Assembly: GCA_028551475.1 (NCBI GenBank)
Contig: CM052357.1
Coordinates: 14,245,931 to 14,309,930 of the forward strand
DNA length: 64,000 nucleotides
Origin: Casuarina equisetifolia
Taxonomy: Eukaryota > Streptophyta > Magnoliopsida > Fagales > Casuarinaceae
Direction of reading: 5' to 3'
The position numbers and the translations under genes were made by a program. The notes beneath the pieces are model-generated. The model made no database searches. It saw only the letters and a program-made list of their open reading frames with translations, and was not told the DNA's origin. Shown piece after piece: positions 23,956-36,240 of the stretch. How positions within the stretch are numbered: position 1 is the stretch's first letter; every line of letters begins with the position of its first letter.

Positions 23956-26613
23956 GTTAAATGTTGTTCCATTCCCTACGCTTCTTTTTTGTTTTTCCGT
24001 TTCTATAGTCATTCCGTAAAATCTTGTTCATGAATTCTCGTTTTGCTCTTTTTTTTTCCGTTTATTTTTGCGGCCTCTTTTGTTATTCATTATCAATGCT
24101 TGCTAGATATTAGCATATGGGTTTGATGAGGCTTATGTTCTCGTTGGATCTCCTGTTTCGATCTTCTTTTCGTGAGGAAACCTTTAGTTCTTTGTTGCGT
24201 TCATAAGCGGAAAACCGACGTTGTTTATACTCTCTGCGGTACGTTAGAATATGGAGGGGGGAAAAGAAAATGGTTTTCACGTGTTGCTGAATTTCTCCAC
24301 AAGTATTTAGATTTTTCTCACCGGATTTTTCTTAGATAAGAAGTCAAAATAGGCTAGCATCTGCAGCTTTGGATCTAGTTAATGGTGCTCTGAATTTAAA
24401 TTAAACAAAATCGTACTAGGCAAATTTGTAAATGGTTTTGGCATAACTATTAGAATCTCTTTTATTATCTAGTTGACTTCTTGTACGCCAATCTTGCTTT
24501 GAAGAAGTTAGAGATGTAGGCTATCTCCGACAGAACCAATACTTAGAAAAATGAAATAGGAGACAAAAGATAAAAAAGGAGCAACGTAACCAAAGGGCTG
24601 ACTGAATACTATTTTACCTTCAGAAGGGATGATTTAGCCTAAAGGGAGGAAGAGATGGTTGCTCAAACGGCAGTTTGACCACCCTCCTAGTTTCTTTTCC
24701 TTTTTTTTCTTCTTCTTCTAACCATTTATTTAAGACTTATACAACGCAATTGAGGCTTAGATGTCTAGAATTGTTAGCCCTCACAATTCAATTCAAGATA
24801 TTTTGGGGATCTTGTTTCAAAAATCAATGTGTCATTGTAGGATATTTAGGTAAACTAAATGTTTCGGTGAATGAACAATGATGGTTGAACTGTTAGGATA
24901 AGAGATGAAAGAGGGCTGCAGCACTAAACTTAGTGAGGGCTGTAAAAGCCAGTACCTTCAAGAGCAGCCTAAGTTGCATACTTCTATTTTTTTTCCCCCC
25001 AAACGAGATGATCTTGTCTGAATTTGTTAATTACCTGACATTATTTACCATTTCCCATTCATTTAGTTGGTTTTCGATTTTTTTAAGGTACAAGGCAATG
25101 CACATTTGTGTAATTGGACAATTTAGGTTGAGCCTGAAGCCTTCCAGTCAGATGTTCAAGCCCTTTGAAAAAAATGTAAAATATTCATTTAACACATATT
25201 TGCATAGATGTACTTTTGGTGTATGTATGATCTGCCTTATGTGATGGAATAGTGGTATTATGACCAACTTTCTTTTTCTATTTAGTTTCTCTTAATCCTG
25301 CCTGATTTCTGGGGATGTGGGAGCTTCTTAATAGAAAATTGTTAAGTAATTCTAGCTTAAAGAACCATGTAGATAAGAAGAAAAATTGTAGCTATAATAA
25401 TGATGTTCAGTATTTCCAACAAAATGGGGATGCTGTAAGCAACATATATGCATTGGGCTTATCTTGAAAGTTGACATCTAGAGAAGGATGCAATAGTTTT
25501 TTTATAAGGACCATAAATTTTGGAATGAATAGAAGGATACGTAAGCTTGTTTGTGATAGGAAGACACTAATGGCAACAGAAATTTCAACATTGTGGTATC
25601 TAGGAAGCTGGGGAACTTGTTAGTAATTCTAAGAGTGGCTAAATCTATGTATGAAGAATCTTTTGACAGACTACTGATCTGAGGAGTGAGATATTTGTTG
25701 CCCAAGATGAAAGTCATGAAGTTTTCTTCAGTCTGTTTGGTGTTGTGAGTGTGGGAGAAAGAACCAAGTTTACCTCCAGTAGTTGTATATTTTCTTCACT
25801 TGGGTGATAATGTATATTTGCCACACCCCTTTTGCTAATCTTGGAGTCATAATTTTACATGTAGGCTTAAAATCATCGTTGGTCAACCAAGTTTTTCTAG
25901 GGTTGCTTATAAATAGGCTTTAGGAAGCCCTAAGTGAAAAAGAAAGTATTTTTTTCTTCTTCAGGTGCCTGAGAACTCAAGGATCTAAATTTTTTTTCCC
26001 CTAAACCCACATAATCTTGGGATCGTTGTTGTGTAATTGCCATAAGATCCTGTTGTTCGCCTTACATTTTGGAGATATTTCAACGCGTACTGTGCAGGGA
26101 GTTGGAGAATTTTGTGAGGAATTTTTAAGGTGGCTAAATCCTTCTATGGAGAATCTTTTGGTAGACTACAAACCTGATGAGTGAGCTATTTTCTGTTCAA
26201 GAGAAAAGTCCTGAAGTTTTACCTCTTTTTGGTGTTCAGTGTGACAGAGAGAATCAAGTTTACCTGTAGTGGGCATATATTTTCTTTTCTTAAGTAATAC
26301 TTGTATATCCAACACAACTTTGGGTTCCTTTTGGGACACGTTCTCTTGTGTTGGTGTAACTTTGTGAGGAGAGCTTGATTTAGTAAATATGTCATAGAAG
26401 ACCTATTAAAAGGGTAATGAACTCTGACCATATCTCCAATATTGACGCAGGTATTGTACTTGGAAAAATTAGAGAGTTCACAGTACGGATTTATTGGTTT
26501 GGAATTGAACACTTTTTCTTTCTACATACCTAGTAGGTTTCGAATGGCAATGAATTTAATGAAAAAGAAAATAATTCCACTATGGTTGAAATTGTTTGCA
26601 GGCATCTTTGAGA

Positions 26614-29268
26614 ATGGATCTTCCAGCAAAAGAAGCAGAGCTTGTACCTGAGAAGATTGAAAATGGTAAAGAGGAAGGCCTCTCACTCAAATGTGATCTA
26701 TCTGATATAGGAATTGTTCACAAGATAGCTCAAGCATTCCTCCCTGGATTGTCTATGGCTTGCATTGACAGCACAACAGGTGATATCTTCAAGAGCCCAG
26801 CTTCTGTAGCTGTTGATATGAGAAGAGAAATGGTGGACTATCTTACTCAGAGAAGTGAAAGTTTTCTTGCTGAGTCTGTTATCTTAGAAGGTGGTCCAGA
26901 GGCGGAAAAATCTGACCATCCCTATGATATTATTTCTGACTTTGTTGATGACTTTGCTAGTTCTAAGAGGAACTTGTTTAGTCGGGTTTCAGGATGGCTA
27001 CTGAGTGAAAAGAGGGAAGACAATATAGATGACTTTGTTCAAGAGTTGGAAACAAATGGGTTTTGGTTGTTAGATAGGAGAGAAGCAATTGCACATTCTT
27101 TGCTCAAGAATGTTGACTTCAAGAATGCATTTCACTGCAACAGGAAATTCACGTCTGCAGAAGGGCTTGCCGACCATGTTTGCAACTGCAGCTTTAGATC
27201 GATGATTTGCAAAAATGAGGGTTGTGATGCTAGATTTTCTGCAAGTCAGTTGGAGAAGCATGATTCAGTTTGTCCCTTTAAGCTGATTCCATGTGAGCAG
27301 AAATGCTCGGATGTCATCAAGAGACGAGAGATGGACAGGCATTGCATAACTGTCTGTCCAATGAAGCTGGTGAACTGCCCTTTCTATGCAGTGGGTTGTC
27401 AGTCCACTACACCATACTGTATGACTGAACAGCATTGTTCAGATACTATCCATTTTCACTTGCTATATGTCCTTCAACTTATTCACAAGGAAGCATCCGA
27501 GGAGGATCTGAAGCGATGGGTGGAGCAACTAGAACAGGTAAGTTTGAAGGTAAAGTTGGATTTCTTTTGTTGGACGATTCTTGAATCAAATCGGAGCTTG
27601 CTGATATAACGTGATATAGACAACGATGTCATCAGTGCCGTGCTTAAAAAAATACATATTTTCTATGTCTTCTGTACATGATTTGGAAGGGAACTTTCAC
27701 TTTTAGTGGATCCCTTTGATTTTTGTTCTGTTATTTGAAGAAACAGGCTATAATAACCTTTTTCTGTAATTAATCAATGCTGAGCCCACTACTACTTTTC
27801 ATTCACCAGTTACCTACTAGGACAGTAATGTGTATGCATACAGCCATTTATCTGCGTGACATCGTGTAACAAACTTAGCATTTTTAATTCAAATCCAAAT
27901 TCGGTGAGATTTGTCAAACTGTGAGATTGTGTAAAGCAACAGACTTGAAAAGTCTGAGATGGTTAAGGAAGTAAAGATTTGTGTGAAATTGTGATGAAAT
28001 CCAGGACATGTGCTTTCACCATTATATCTATTTTACACATCCTTGTCTGATTGCATTTACTGATTGCAGAAATTGAATGCTTTAAGCAAGTTTTGGACTT
28101 TGAAAGTCTAGATTAACCAGCCTGATGATATTTTGTCTCAGAAGCCTGTAATTGGGATTTTATTTCCCGTTATGATTGTGAAGATAATGGAGACAATCCA
28201 AATTTTCGTTACTGGCCTTTCCCAAGGCTCCTCATTTTATAAACCTCTTTAATCTTCGTAAGTTTTTATGATCTGTCCGTTTTGGGCAAGTGGCGTCTGT
28301 TGATGTCCCTCTTTCTGCAAATTGTGGTAACTGTTCCTTGACAAGAGTTTGGAGTGGATCATCTTAAGCAAGGTTACTTTTGGCTTCTCAACGTTTTGGT
28401 ACTACCACCAGGAAAAAAAAATAAAAATAAAAATAAAAATAAAAGAAAAAGAAAGAAGCAAGTACATTTTAAGAACAAAGTTATAAAATGAATTTAAAGA
28501 TCTTGAGATGGTTAACTTACGTTGAAGACTGTCAAATTGTTAACACAAACAAGTAAGTAAAATTCAATGCATGATTTGAAATCATATGGCACTAAATTAT
28601 CTGATCTTCTGTCTCCTGTGCACCTTCTTTTCCCCTTTAAACACAATTTTTCTTTTCTTTTAAATTTTTCGCCTTTAACACTTTCAGTTTCAGTGGGAAT
28701 GATTATATGGTTGTCTAACGGCAAATAGAACACACTAGCAGGCTATTTGGAAAAGGGAGAAAGAAAAAAAAGTTTAGCTTTTTCTTTTTGGTTTGGGGGG
28801 GAGGGGTGGCAGGGGCATTTCTCAAGTTTGAAAGAAAAGGAGGTAAAGATTTTAGTCATGTTGTCTCCAACGGATGAGAAATCCCTACTAGGTTAACATT
28901 CTGGCCTCAGCTTCCATTTACTTTCAAGATGCTACAATATTCAGACATGATAGATGTACTAACAGCTCTTTTACTTCTATCTAAGATGAAAAGAAAAACT
29001 CCTCTGTGCTATGTGCCAGGCAGTGTCATCTGGTCAGCTAGCTGAAGCTCGAGACGTGAGATCTTTAATCTCAAAGGTCAAGGAACTTGAAGCAAAACTG
29101 GGGCCGTTAGAAGTCTCTGTGAAGAACAAGGATGGTGGAGAGAATGCGACTATTTCAGATATATCAGATGGCATGAATGAAGTCCATATCAATAACAGGG
29201 AAAGCCAAGAGAGAATGGGGGCTTCAAATCTTGTTATTGCCTTGAACGAATCTCAAAGGCTAAATTAG
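26614..29268 (+). CDS. TRAF-type zinc-finger protein, 2 coding exons, 390 aa
   Basis: Coding exons 26614-27537 and 29020-29268 (924 + 249 nt). The first is preceded by an acceptor at 26601 (TTTGCAG|GCA), so a long 5' UTR intron of about 2.6 kb (23956-26601) is likely. The start is the first ATG after that acceptor and begins MDLPAKEAELVPEK. Residues about 174-275 hold Cys/His clusters spaced as in TRAF-type zinc fingers (CNRKFTSAEGLADHVC, CKNEGCDARFSASQLEKH, CPFKLIPCEQKCSDVIKRRE, CPMKLVNCPFYAVGC). The second exon adds a short helical, coiled-coil-prone stretch (DVRSLISKVKELEAKL) and an acidic tail. Plants have small TRAF-type zinc-finger proteins of poorly known role, probably protein-protein adaptors. 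No RING or MATH domain is visible. The two-exon model is inferred from splice sites and a matching phase. Confidence 0.78.
28408..28452. repeat. A-rich simple repeat in a TRAF-type gene intron
   Basis: AAAAT-type units and a trailing AAAG-rich run in the 27538-29019 intron. No further exon was recognised in that intron. Confidence 0.85.
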
Positions 29269-31061
29269 AACTGGTATTTGTGCACTTTGTTTACGGGAAG
29301 TCCTGTTCATCGTGAAAATAATATCTTTTACCTTTCCAAGAAAGCAACCTTGCTTTCTTTTTAATCTTTCACCTTTACATGTGCTGTCTTAACATCATTT
29401 CATCCTGTAGTTCTTCAGCTTGAGATGTTAAGGTTCCTTCACCCCCTACATGGTCCCTGTTCGATATTCCATGGTCAATCCTTGGCTCTGCAGATATAGT
29501 ACCACTGGAATTTTTCTTTCTGCCTACTGGTAAATCTAGTGGGATGCCTTCCTACCGGTGTAACAGGTACCATGATTCTCAAAAATGAGTAGATCTTATT
29601 TTGAGATAGTTAAAGAATGTTGAATGGTCAATGGAGACGGTTGTCTTTCAGCTGCTTCTCAGAGGATTGCTGCTTCCATACTTCCATATTCCAAGTATTA
29701 ATTAAAACCCTTTCCTGAATTATATATAAAGAACTCTTTCCCTTTCTCGTCTCCACTTCAGAATCCCAACTTTAAGACGACATTCAGATGGCTTTTATTT
29801 GTCTTCCTCCTGCCTGAGTTTAAATGACATTTGAATTTTCGTATGGCCCTTTGTTTGGTCTGTTGGTCCATGTGTAAATGATATGTACCGATGGCTTGAA
29901 ACTCCATATGCTATAAGAGATAACAGGAAGTGATCCTACCTCCAGCGCAATCACTCAACTTATGGTCCCTTCTGGCGTTGGCTGAGAGAATCCTCATTCC
30001 GACCAATTGTTCCTCTGATATAATATGTTTATTAAGATTCACCGCTTTAGCAAGGCCCTATTAAATGGGCACTTTCAAATGCGTTGTACGGATTAATATA
30101 TGTATGAAGAACTTAGACGTTTCGAATTTGGCCATCAAGTTTGTTCAAATTGATTCAAGAAATCGTGCCTGGTAGAGGCTTTTCTGTTTTCTTATTAACT
30201 TGCAAGCCTAAAGCAGATTTCCATAGATTCGAAGCGATATTGACAACTTCGGTTATGTAACTGCGATAGATCTTGCCACTGTTAAGGAGAGTCAAAGCCT
30301 GCCATTTACAGTTGTTTCAGCCACAACTCTAGATTTCAGTACTTCCCACACTTTCCTCTAGCAACATGTGACCATTTACGAACTGAAACTAGCTTTTTCC
30401 TGAAAAACTCGTGTACTTTATACACCTATAAGCGGCTCTTCCTCTTGTTCCCCCAAGCTTTCCATAGTTCTCGCTACAATCTACTTGTTTACTTCACCCA
30501 GATTTCAGGTGCACTATCCCCAACAATCAACATTTTGGACGACTTTCCTTCTTGATTTTCAAATAGAAGAGCAATTTTCACAACCAGTACGTGAAACAAA
30601 AAAGGCACCAAATCTAAACCAACTGCTCGCTTCCAAAACACTGTAGTAGATCACCAGCAACATGTGTACTTTTTAACAGTCTAAACTGGTAATACTTAAC
30701 AGGATTTCAGTTCGGTCAAAAAAAACCATACCACCTTCTAAAATATCTAAAACGAACATAGAAGGCAACTGATGAAACAAAACTTGATCAAGAGAGTACA
30801 CTTTCTGTCATAGCAGCAAAAAGCATGCCATTGAATTATCCACTTCCAGCGATCAACTTAAGCTGGGAACTAGACAGATCCCCGAAGGTAGAATTCACAT
30901 ATCACAAGAAAAAGAAGCAATTGATGTCAAATTTCAAAACCAATAGGAATCTTGCCCAAAAGGCTAGCTATCCGTAACTAGGAACTCTAACAGTATGTCT
31001 TCGCTGCCCAGCACCCTTACTACTATGCCCCTAAGCTCGAACTACCCTCACTACTATGTTT
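29269..31061. other. Intergenic region between the TRAF-type gene and the eIF3c copy
   Basis: It contains the 3' UTRs of both convergent units. No open reading frame of interest, RNA gene or repeat array was recognised. Confidence 0.65.
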
Positions 31062-34000
31062 CTAAGCTCTAACCCCCCCGTTGAGATTGACCTTGCGGTT
31101 TGAAGTATCCATCTGGGATCCCCTCACCGTCGTACCACTCTGATAAGAAGTCCTTCCTGACCCTCCATCTTGATATCATGCACCAGTGCCTTGAGACTGA
31201 CCAGTCCTATCCCTTGAATACCAGCCTCCAGCAGCTTGGCCCAGCGCCCAAGGTCTTCCTCCCACACTATATCCTGTACGCCCAGACCTAACACCTTGCC
31301 TTCCCTGAGTAAAATACAAGCTCTCTTGCCACCTACCTCCCACAGCATTATAATCCTGGCTATCTCTCCGCCTCAGAGGTAGATCCAAACCACCACCACC
31401 ACCACCACCACCTACCCTCACTTCTATTGCTCTCTCATTACTTTCTGCAAGAACTGAAAGCTTTTCTGCCATCTGGAATGCCAGAGCTTGCAACCTAGAG
31501 TGCTCAACATCATGGAAAACAATGCACCCAGTTGGCTGGTCCCAACTTGCATGAAGCTCCTCATTGATCATCATCTTGCTAACAACACTCTGAGTATGAG
31601 CATCTGAGACGTCAAACAATTTGATGAGTTGGTCCAAGCTCAGGGAATCATAGGAGGAGGAATAGGTTGATAGATAAGTTCTTAGTGCCTCTTCCTTGAT
31701 CTTTGCCTCGAGCATATCAAGTACATTCTCTCCATTCCGAAGGAGCTTCCAAACATCCAAGGACCTGATAACTTCAAAAGCCTTCTCAAAGTCTCCTAGG
31801 GCCCGGGTAGCAGCCATTACATGGTCTCTAACGTTTTCAGGGGGTCCTGTCAATGTCTGCCTCTCACTCACCTCAAGAAACCTACGGAAAGTCTTACTTA
31901 TGACCTTGCACTTTGAATCATTGGTGGTTGCTCCCATGTTGGGCACTTCCAGCAGCATAGCACATATAAGATGGACAGCCTCCAGCAGGTCAAGATTGAT
32001 GTGCATATGGTATGGCATTTGACGTCTTCTTTCAATCCTTTCCTGTTTTGGATATAAGGGAACCAATTACAATGGTGAGCCCTTGTACATACACCTATAT
32101 AAATCTACCTTTTATCTATAGTTCATAGGAGATGCAGTGAAGCACAATGGTGAGCCCTTTTACATACACAAATAAATCTACCTTTTATCTATAGTTCATC
32201 GGAGATGCAGTGAAGCTAAACCACAAAACATTTTACAAGATAGATGCGAAAATAAAGGTCCTTCCATTTCTTGATTCTAGACAAAAATACAAATCAACAA
32301 CAGATCGTCTCATAAAACCCATTCTGAAAAAACTACAGGCTTTTGTCACCTTAAAACTATCACATTTACAGAAGAGATAAAGTGAAATAAATTAGAAAAT
32401 CACAAGCTAACTTCACAGCAAAATACAAACTGTTCTATATTATTAAAGGATGCCAAGTCACATATCATGCATCACATAGTACCTTTCCCACATTACCCCC
32501 ATCACAGTAGTCTTTAGCCTATGATAAACCATGATGTGTGCATGTCCATACAAACTAAGAATAGAAATCCAAACAGCATCGGGTCAAATCTTATGAGAGT
32601 ATGAAAAGTGGCAATTGAACAGTAATCCTATGCTAACAATAGCCAATTCATTCTATGACTTATAAAAAAAATTAGAAAAAATAAAAAGAAATATGGAAAA
32701 ATAAAAAGCAAAGACCATGAGCTTTAATTGGAAATAATTTCAAAAGCACATTCAGTTGATTAACAATGCCAACATGTTACTTTGCTCATATATTATCGTA
32801 AACTTAATAATAACAGAGTTTCACATAAAAGAAAAGCACTATTTACGTCTTTCAGCTAACTTATTTGCGAAAACATTTCTTCTAACAATTAAACTATTTC
32901 AAAGGACATGACCATCAACATGTTCTGACCGTACAGCAAAGCAGTCTAGATGGGAATTTTGCAAAAATATCAACCTTGAAATATCCTAGCTGATTTAGAA
33001 GCTTCAAACAACTAAAGGATAAGAAAAAATGGAAAAGATGAACAAAACTAGGGTTACTTTACAGATGGAACAAGAAGAAAAAATTGAGTACCTGTTCTGG
33101 AGTCTTCTCATGATATCGACTTTGTGAAAAACCTTGTGCAAGCAACTCCTTCACCCTTCCACCAGAATATAGTTCAGAAAGGCATCCATCGCCTTCTACG
33201 ATCAAACCAACTCGAAAAGCACATAGACCAAGCTGTGCCATTGCCCTGTTGAAAAGGATCTGTGTTGATATGTCCATATCCTGAATGCTATCTTGCAAGT
33301 GGCTCATGAGCAGCAAATCACGTGAATTTGAAAACTCATCCAAGATAGCATGGTGGTAAATATCACAGAGCATGGCACGGGCCTTACTCCGCTCATCTCC
33401 ATACTTGTAGATCAAAGACACAAGACAATCCATCAAGGTCCTGCTGTTCTCTGTAAAGGTTGGTTTCCGAGGAACAAACTCTGGAGTAACAATAAATGCA
33501 GAAGGACCCCTACTTTCTTCAGCTACTTTATGCTTCTCACCTGCTTTGCCAATATCTCCATCTCCTGCCTGCACTGCCAGTTTTCTCATTGCTTCATAAA
33601 CCTCTTGCGGCTTATAATAGATGAGCTCAATCCACTTTAAGGCAACCTTTGCAGCAGCTTTTAAGTCCCCAACCCGTTCTAAATAATCCTGGACATTTTG
33701 AGCAAGAACCGAGAACATAGGTTCATCCCTGAGTCTCTCTACGTACTCGCGAGTGTGGGGATCAATGCATTGCAAGCTCTTGAAAAACTCAGCATCCATC
33801 TTTTCAACAGAGCCGACCAAGTTACCCCAAACCCTGATTGTCCCATTATGGTCTGCTCCCTTCTGGGATTCATTCTCATCAGGCTCGACCATGCCATCCA
33901 CCACAATGTTTGGATACTGGACGAGAATGTCCAATATCACAAGCATGTTCTGTACACATTTCTTCCATACATTGATGGGCATGTGACCATTGAGACCTGG

Positions 34001-35020
34001 ATTGACATCAAATTGTGCAGAGACAACACTGAACAGAATTTCAAGTTTCTGCGCAGGGGTTTTGGCAACCTTTATCAAAAAGGTAAGCTGCTCAACCTGC
34101 TCAAACCTTCCAGTTCCTTTCCTTCACCGAGCAGCCACAACCTCCTTGAATTTCTTGTTGACGGTATCCCAAGTGATCTCACTAGGATTCTTGAATTGCT
34201 TATCCATGAGCTTATCTTTCTTGCTCATCTTCTTTTCCCACTCTCCATTGTCTTCATCCTGGCTATCCCCATCCCTTTCATCGTCCTCATCCTCAGAACC
34301 TCTGACTTCAATCTTTGTAGGATCCTCCTCAATCTCTGAATCAGTTTCTTCATCCTCCTCCTGATCCTCATCATCCCTTTCCTCCTCACTCTCAGGATTT
34401 TCTCTACACTTACTTATCAATTCCTCATATTGCTTGTTGTTTTTCTTCAGCTTCTGTTTCATGGAGTTCAAGGCCTTTGCATTACTGCTGCTCATCTTCT
34501 TCTTTGCTTCCTTGTTGGCCAAAGCCTGACTAAGGAAGTCCTCTAACATTACCAGTGCCTTGATGTAAAGGTTAGGGACCTTCTCAGATTCTGTTACGCG
34601 CATGACTTTCTCTAATTGTTGATTTATCTTGTCAAAGCTCTCTTGTAAGCTCACCCAGTCATTAATTTTCATTGCATTCTTCATCTGGTCAACCGCGGCT
34701 GACATTTACTTAAAGCGCTTATCTTTTGCAGACCTAATGACCGTTCTTTGGCCATCAGAATCATCGCTGTCACTTGGATTTTCTTTAAGGTATCTATTTC
34801 CTGCAGCTTGGGCGGTAGAGTCGCCAGGTTCCCCATTCTCAATCTCTTCATCATAATCACTCTCCTCCTCGGAATCACTGTGACCCTGTTAATAAATCAA
34901 AGACTTTATGGAATCCTTTGAGAAAGGTAATTCTTAAAGAATTCTAACCAGTAATTGATATCCTAACAACGCAGGGAAATAAAGGAAAAGAACCTGCGAT
35001 GTCCAGAAACGGGAAGCCAT
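31062..35020 (-). pseudogene. EIF3C: Eukaryotic translation initiation factor 3 subunit C copy with three in-frame nonsense codons
   Basis: Minus-strand exons: 35020-34994 (MASRFWTSQ), 34885-33092 and 32042-31062, with good splice sites. They sum to 2802 nt, 934 codons, with no frameshift. The reading matches eIF3c end to end: acidic Ser/Asp-rich head, the block [20 protein letters not shown], the core [19 protein letters not shown], the PCI-region [20 protein letters not shown], and a Gly-rich tail ending GVRA. Three codons are stops: TAA at 34708-34706 (the family has Glu), TGA at 34126-34124 (family Gly in AARGRKG) and TGA at 31178-31176 in the Gly-rich tail. An ATG follows the first stop directly, so a protein starting MSAAVDQM could be made, but it would end at the second stop after about 193 codons. 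In eIF3 this subunit bridges eIF1, eIF5 and the 40S ribosome. This copy is most likely a recently inactivated duplicate. Confidence 0.88.
32069..32216. repeat. Two-unit tandem duplication (75 and 73 bp) in the eIF3c intron
   Basis: Units 32069-32143 and 32144-32216 both start ACAATGGTGAGCCC and end GATGCAGTGAAGC, with only a few differences. They lie in the intron next to the last exon's acceptor. Confidence 0.88.
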
Positions 35021-35278
35021 TATTACAAACAAGTTAACCGCAACAAATGAGGAAACCTCGAGAAACTGCAACCAAAGGCAAGAAGCAGAAATTATGAAAT
35101 CTAGTGAACTAAAATCTAAAATTTACGCGTCCCAGGGAAAGCAACCTTGGTGTTGTCAGTAGGAACAAGGATGCTAAAACCACAGGAACCCGAGATTTCA
35201 ATGAAGAAATTCAGAAACGGAGGGAAGAAGAAGGGGGAGGTGTATGCAATGGAAGCGGAGCAAACCTGACATAGGATT

Positions 35279-35287
35279 TTAGGGTTT
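35279..35287 (-). promoter_or_regulatory. telo-box (AAACCCTAA) near the eIF3c start
   Basis: The minus strand reads AAACCCTAA about 260 bp upstream of the eIF3c copy's ATG. The telo-box is a known promoter element of plant translation-apparatus genes, so the copy appears to have kept its native promoter. Confidence 0.55.
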
Positions 35288-35830
35288 GCAGCGGCGACGC
35301 CATTTTGAAACGTAGTCCTCCTCCTATTTCCAAGAAGCCGGGGGGTGAGTGGTAATTATCTATCTGTTTCTGAGAGGATTTTGTTTATACACCTGCATCC
35401 TTAAATTTGATTGCTTTTATTTTATTTTATTTTATTTTTAAATTCAAAAAGTTTTTAACTTTTAAATAATTATCAGGTTTATTTTTAACGACATTTAAAA
35501 GACTCATTTATCCCTTATTCGTTCAACAAATAAAAGCTACAGCACGGTGGTTGATATTTTTACTGTTTTTACTGGATTTACTGGCTGCTTTTCTCCACCC
35601 CGGTCTCTGAGAATCCGCCAAGATACAAAGGCTCCTGTCGCACGCTCTCTTCAAAGAAGGATTCCCCTTCCAAAAAGCAACAGGCGGTCTTCGTCTGCGG
35701 ATGGTTGGTGGGTTCTTCATGTTCATTAGAGTCTCGTTGTAACTCTGGACTGCCGCTGGGAACTCCACGTTTCAATTACTAAAACCTAGCTCACATCGTT
35801 TCATTCTAAACCCGCCGACATCCAGTGACT

Positions 35831-36005
35831 CTTCAGTTTCCCGGTGATTTAACGGTATACTACCTCTCATCTTCTTCGTTTAGCTTCGGAGAAAATACAT
35901 CAGTTCATGATATGAGATTTCCTTTTTCAATTTTCTTCTATGTGATTTTTGCTGTCCAACTTCCATTCATTCTTCAGTTTCCCGGTAATTTAACGGTGAA
36001 GTACC
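35831..36005. repeat. Pair of similar 33-34 bp motifs, about 140 bp apart
   Basis: CTTCAGTTTCCCGGTGATTT at 35831 recurs as CTTCAGTTTCCCGGTAATTT at 35972, each followed by AACGGT and, a few bases on, TACC. The pair lies just left of the RPS28 pseudogene. Confidence 0.75.
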
Positions 36006-36035
36006 CTTTTCTTCTCTTTAGGCATCAAGTCCTTT

Positions 36036-36240
36036 CATGTTCTGTTTCTGGTTTGGCTAAATTTAATGTGGTTAAGAAAAAGTTTTTCTCCACAATTTGC
36101 ACAAATTGGTATTTATTTTTCTGCTTATAAATTTTGTTTTTCCTGTTTATGTTTAGTACTCCTGCAGAAAAAGATTCCTAGATCAAGCATGCCGTAGTCA
36201 TCAAAGTAATAGGTAGAATGGGATTAAGGGGTCAGGTCCG
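36036..36240 (+). pseudogene. RPS28: Truncated, intron-containing duplicate of the RPS28 gene
   Basis: It aligns with the functional gene from the end of its 5' UTR intron (shared words CATGTTCTGTTTCTGG and ATTTGCACAAATTGGTA) through the intron/exon border (TTTAGTACTC) into the coding region (AGATCAAGCATGC, then GTAGAATGGGAT, then GGTCAGGT). The start codon is lost (ATG replaced by A-rich sequence) and codon 4 is TAG instead of CAG. Similarity stops about 25 codons into the frame. Because intron sequence is included, the copy arose by DNA duplication, not by retroposition. It lies about 14 kb from the intact gene in the same orientation. Confidence 0.88.

Larger units (their letters stand above)
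35021..36035. other. Upstream region of the eIF3c copy and rearranged spacer
   Basis: It contains the 5' UTR and promoter of the eIF3c copy, a T-rich block (35415-35445), and two similar 33-34 bp motifs (see 35831-36005). Open frames near 35523-35775 have no recognisable homology. Confidence 0.55.

Noticed and set aside
33698..34364. Long plus-strand frames of 213 and 124 codons
   Set aside because: They are antisense shadows of the acidic eIF3c coding exon; the minus strand reading matches a known protein.
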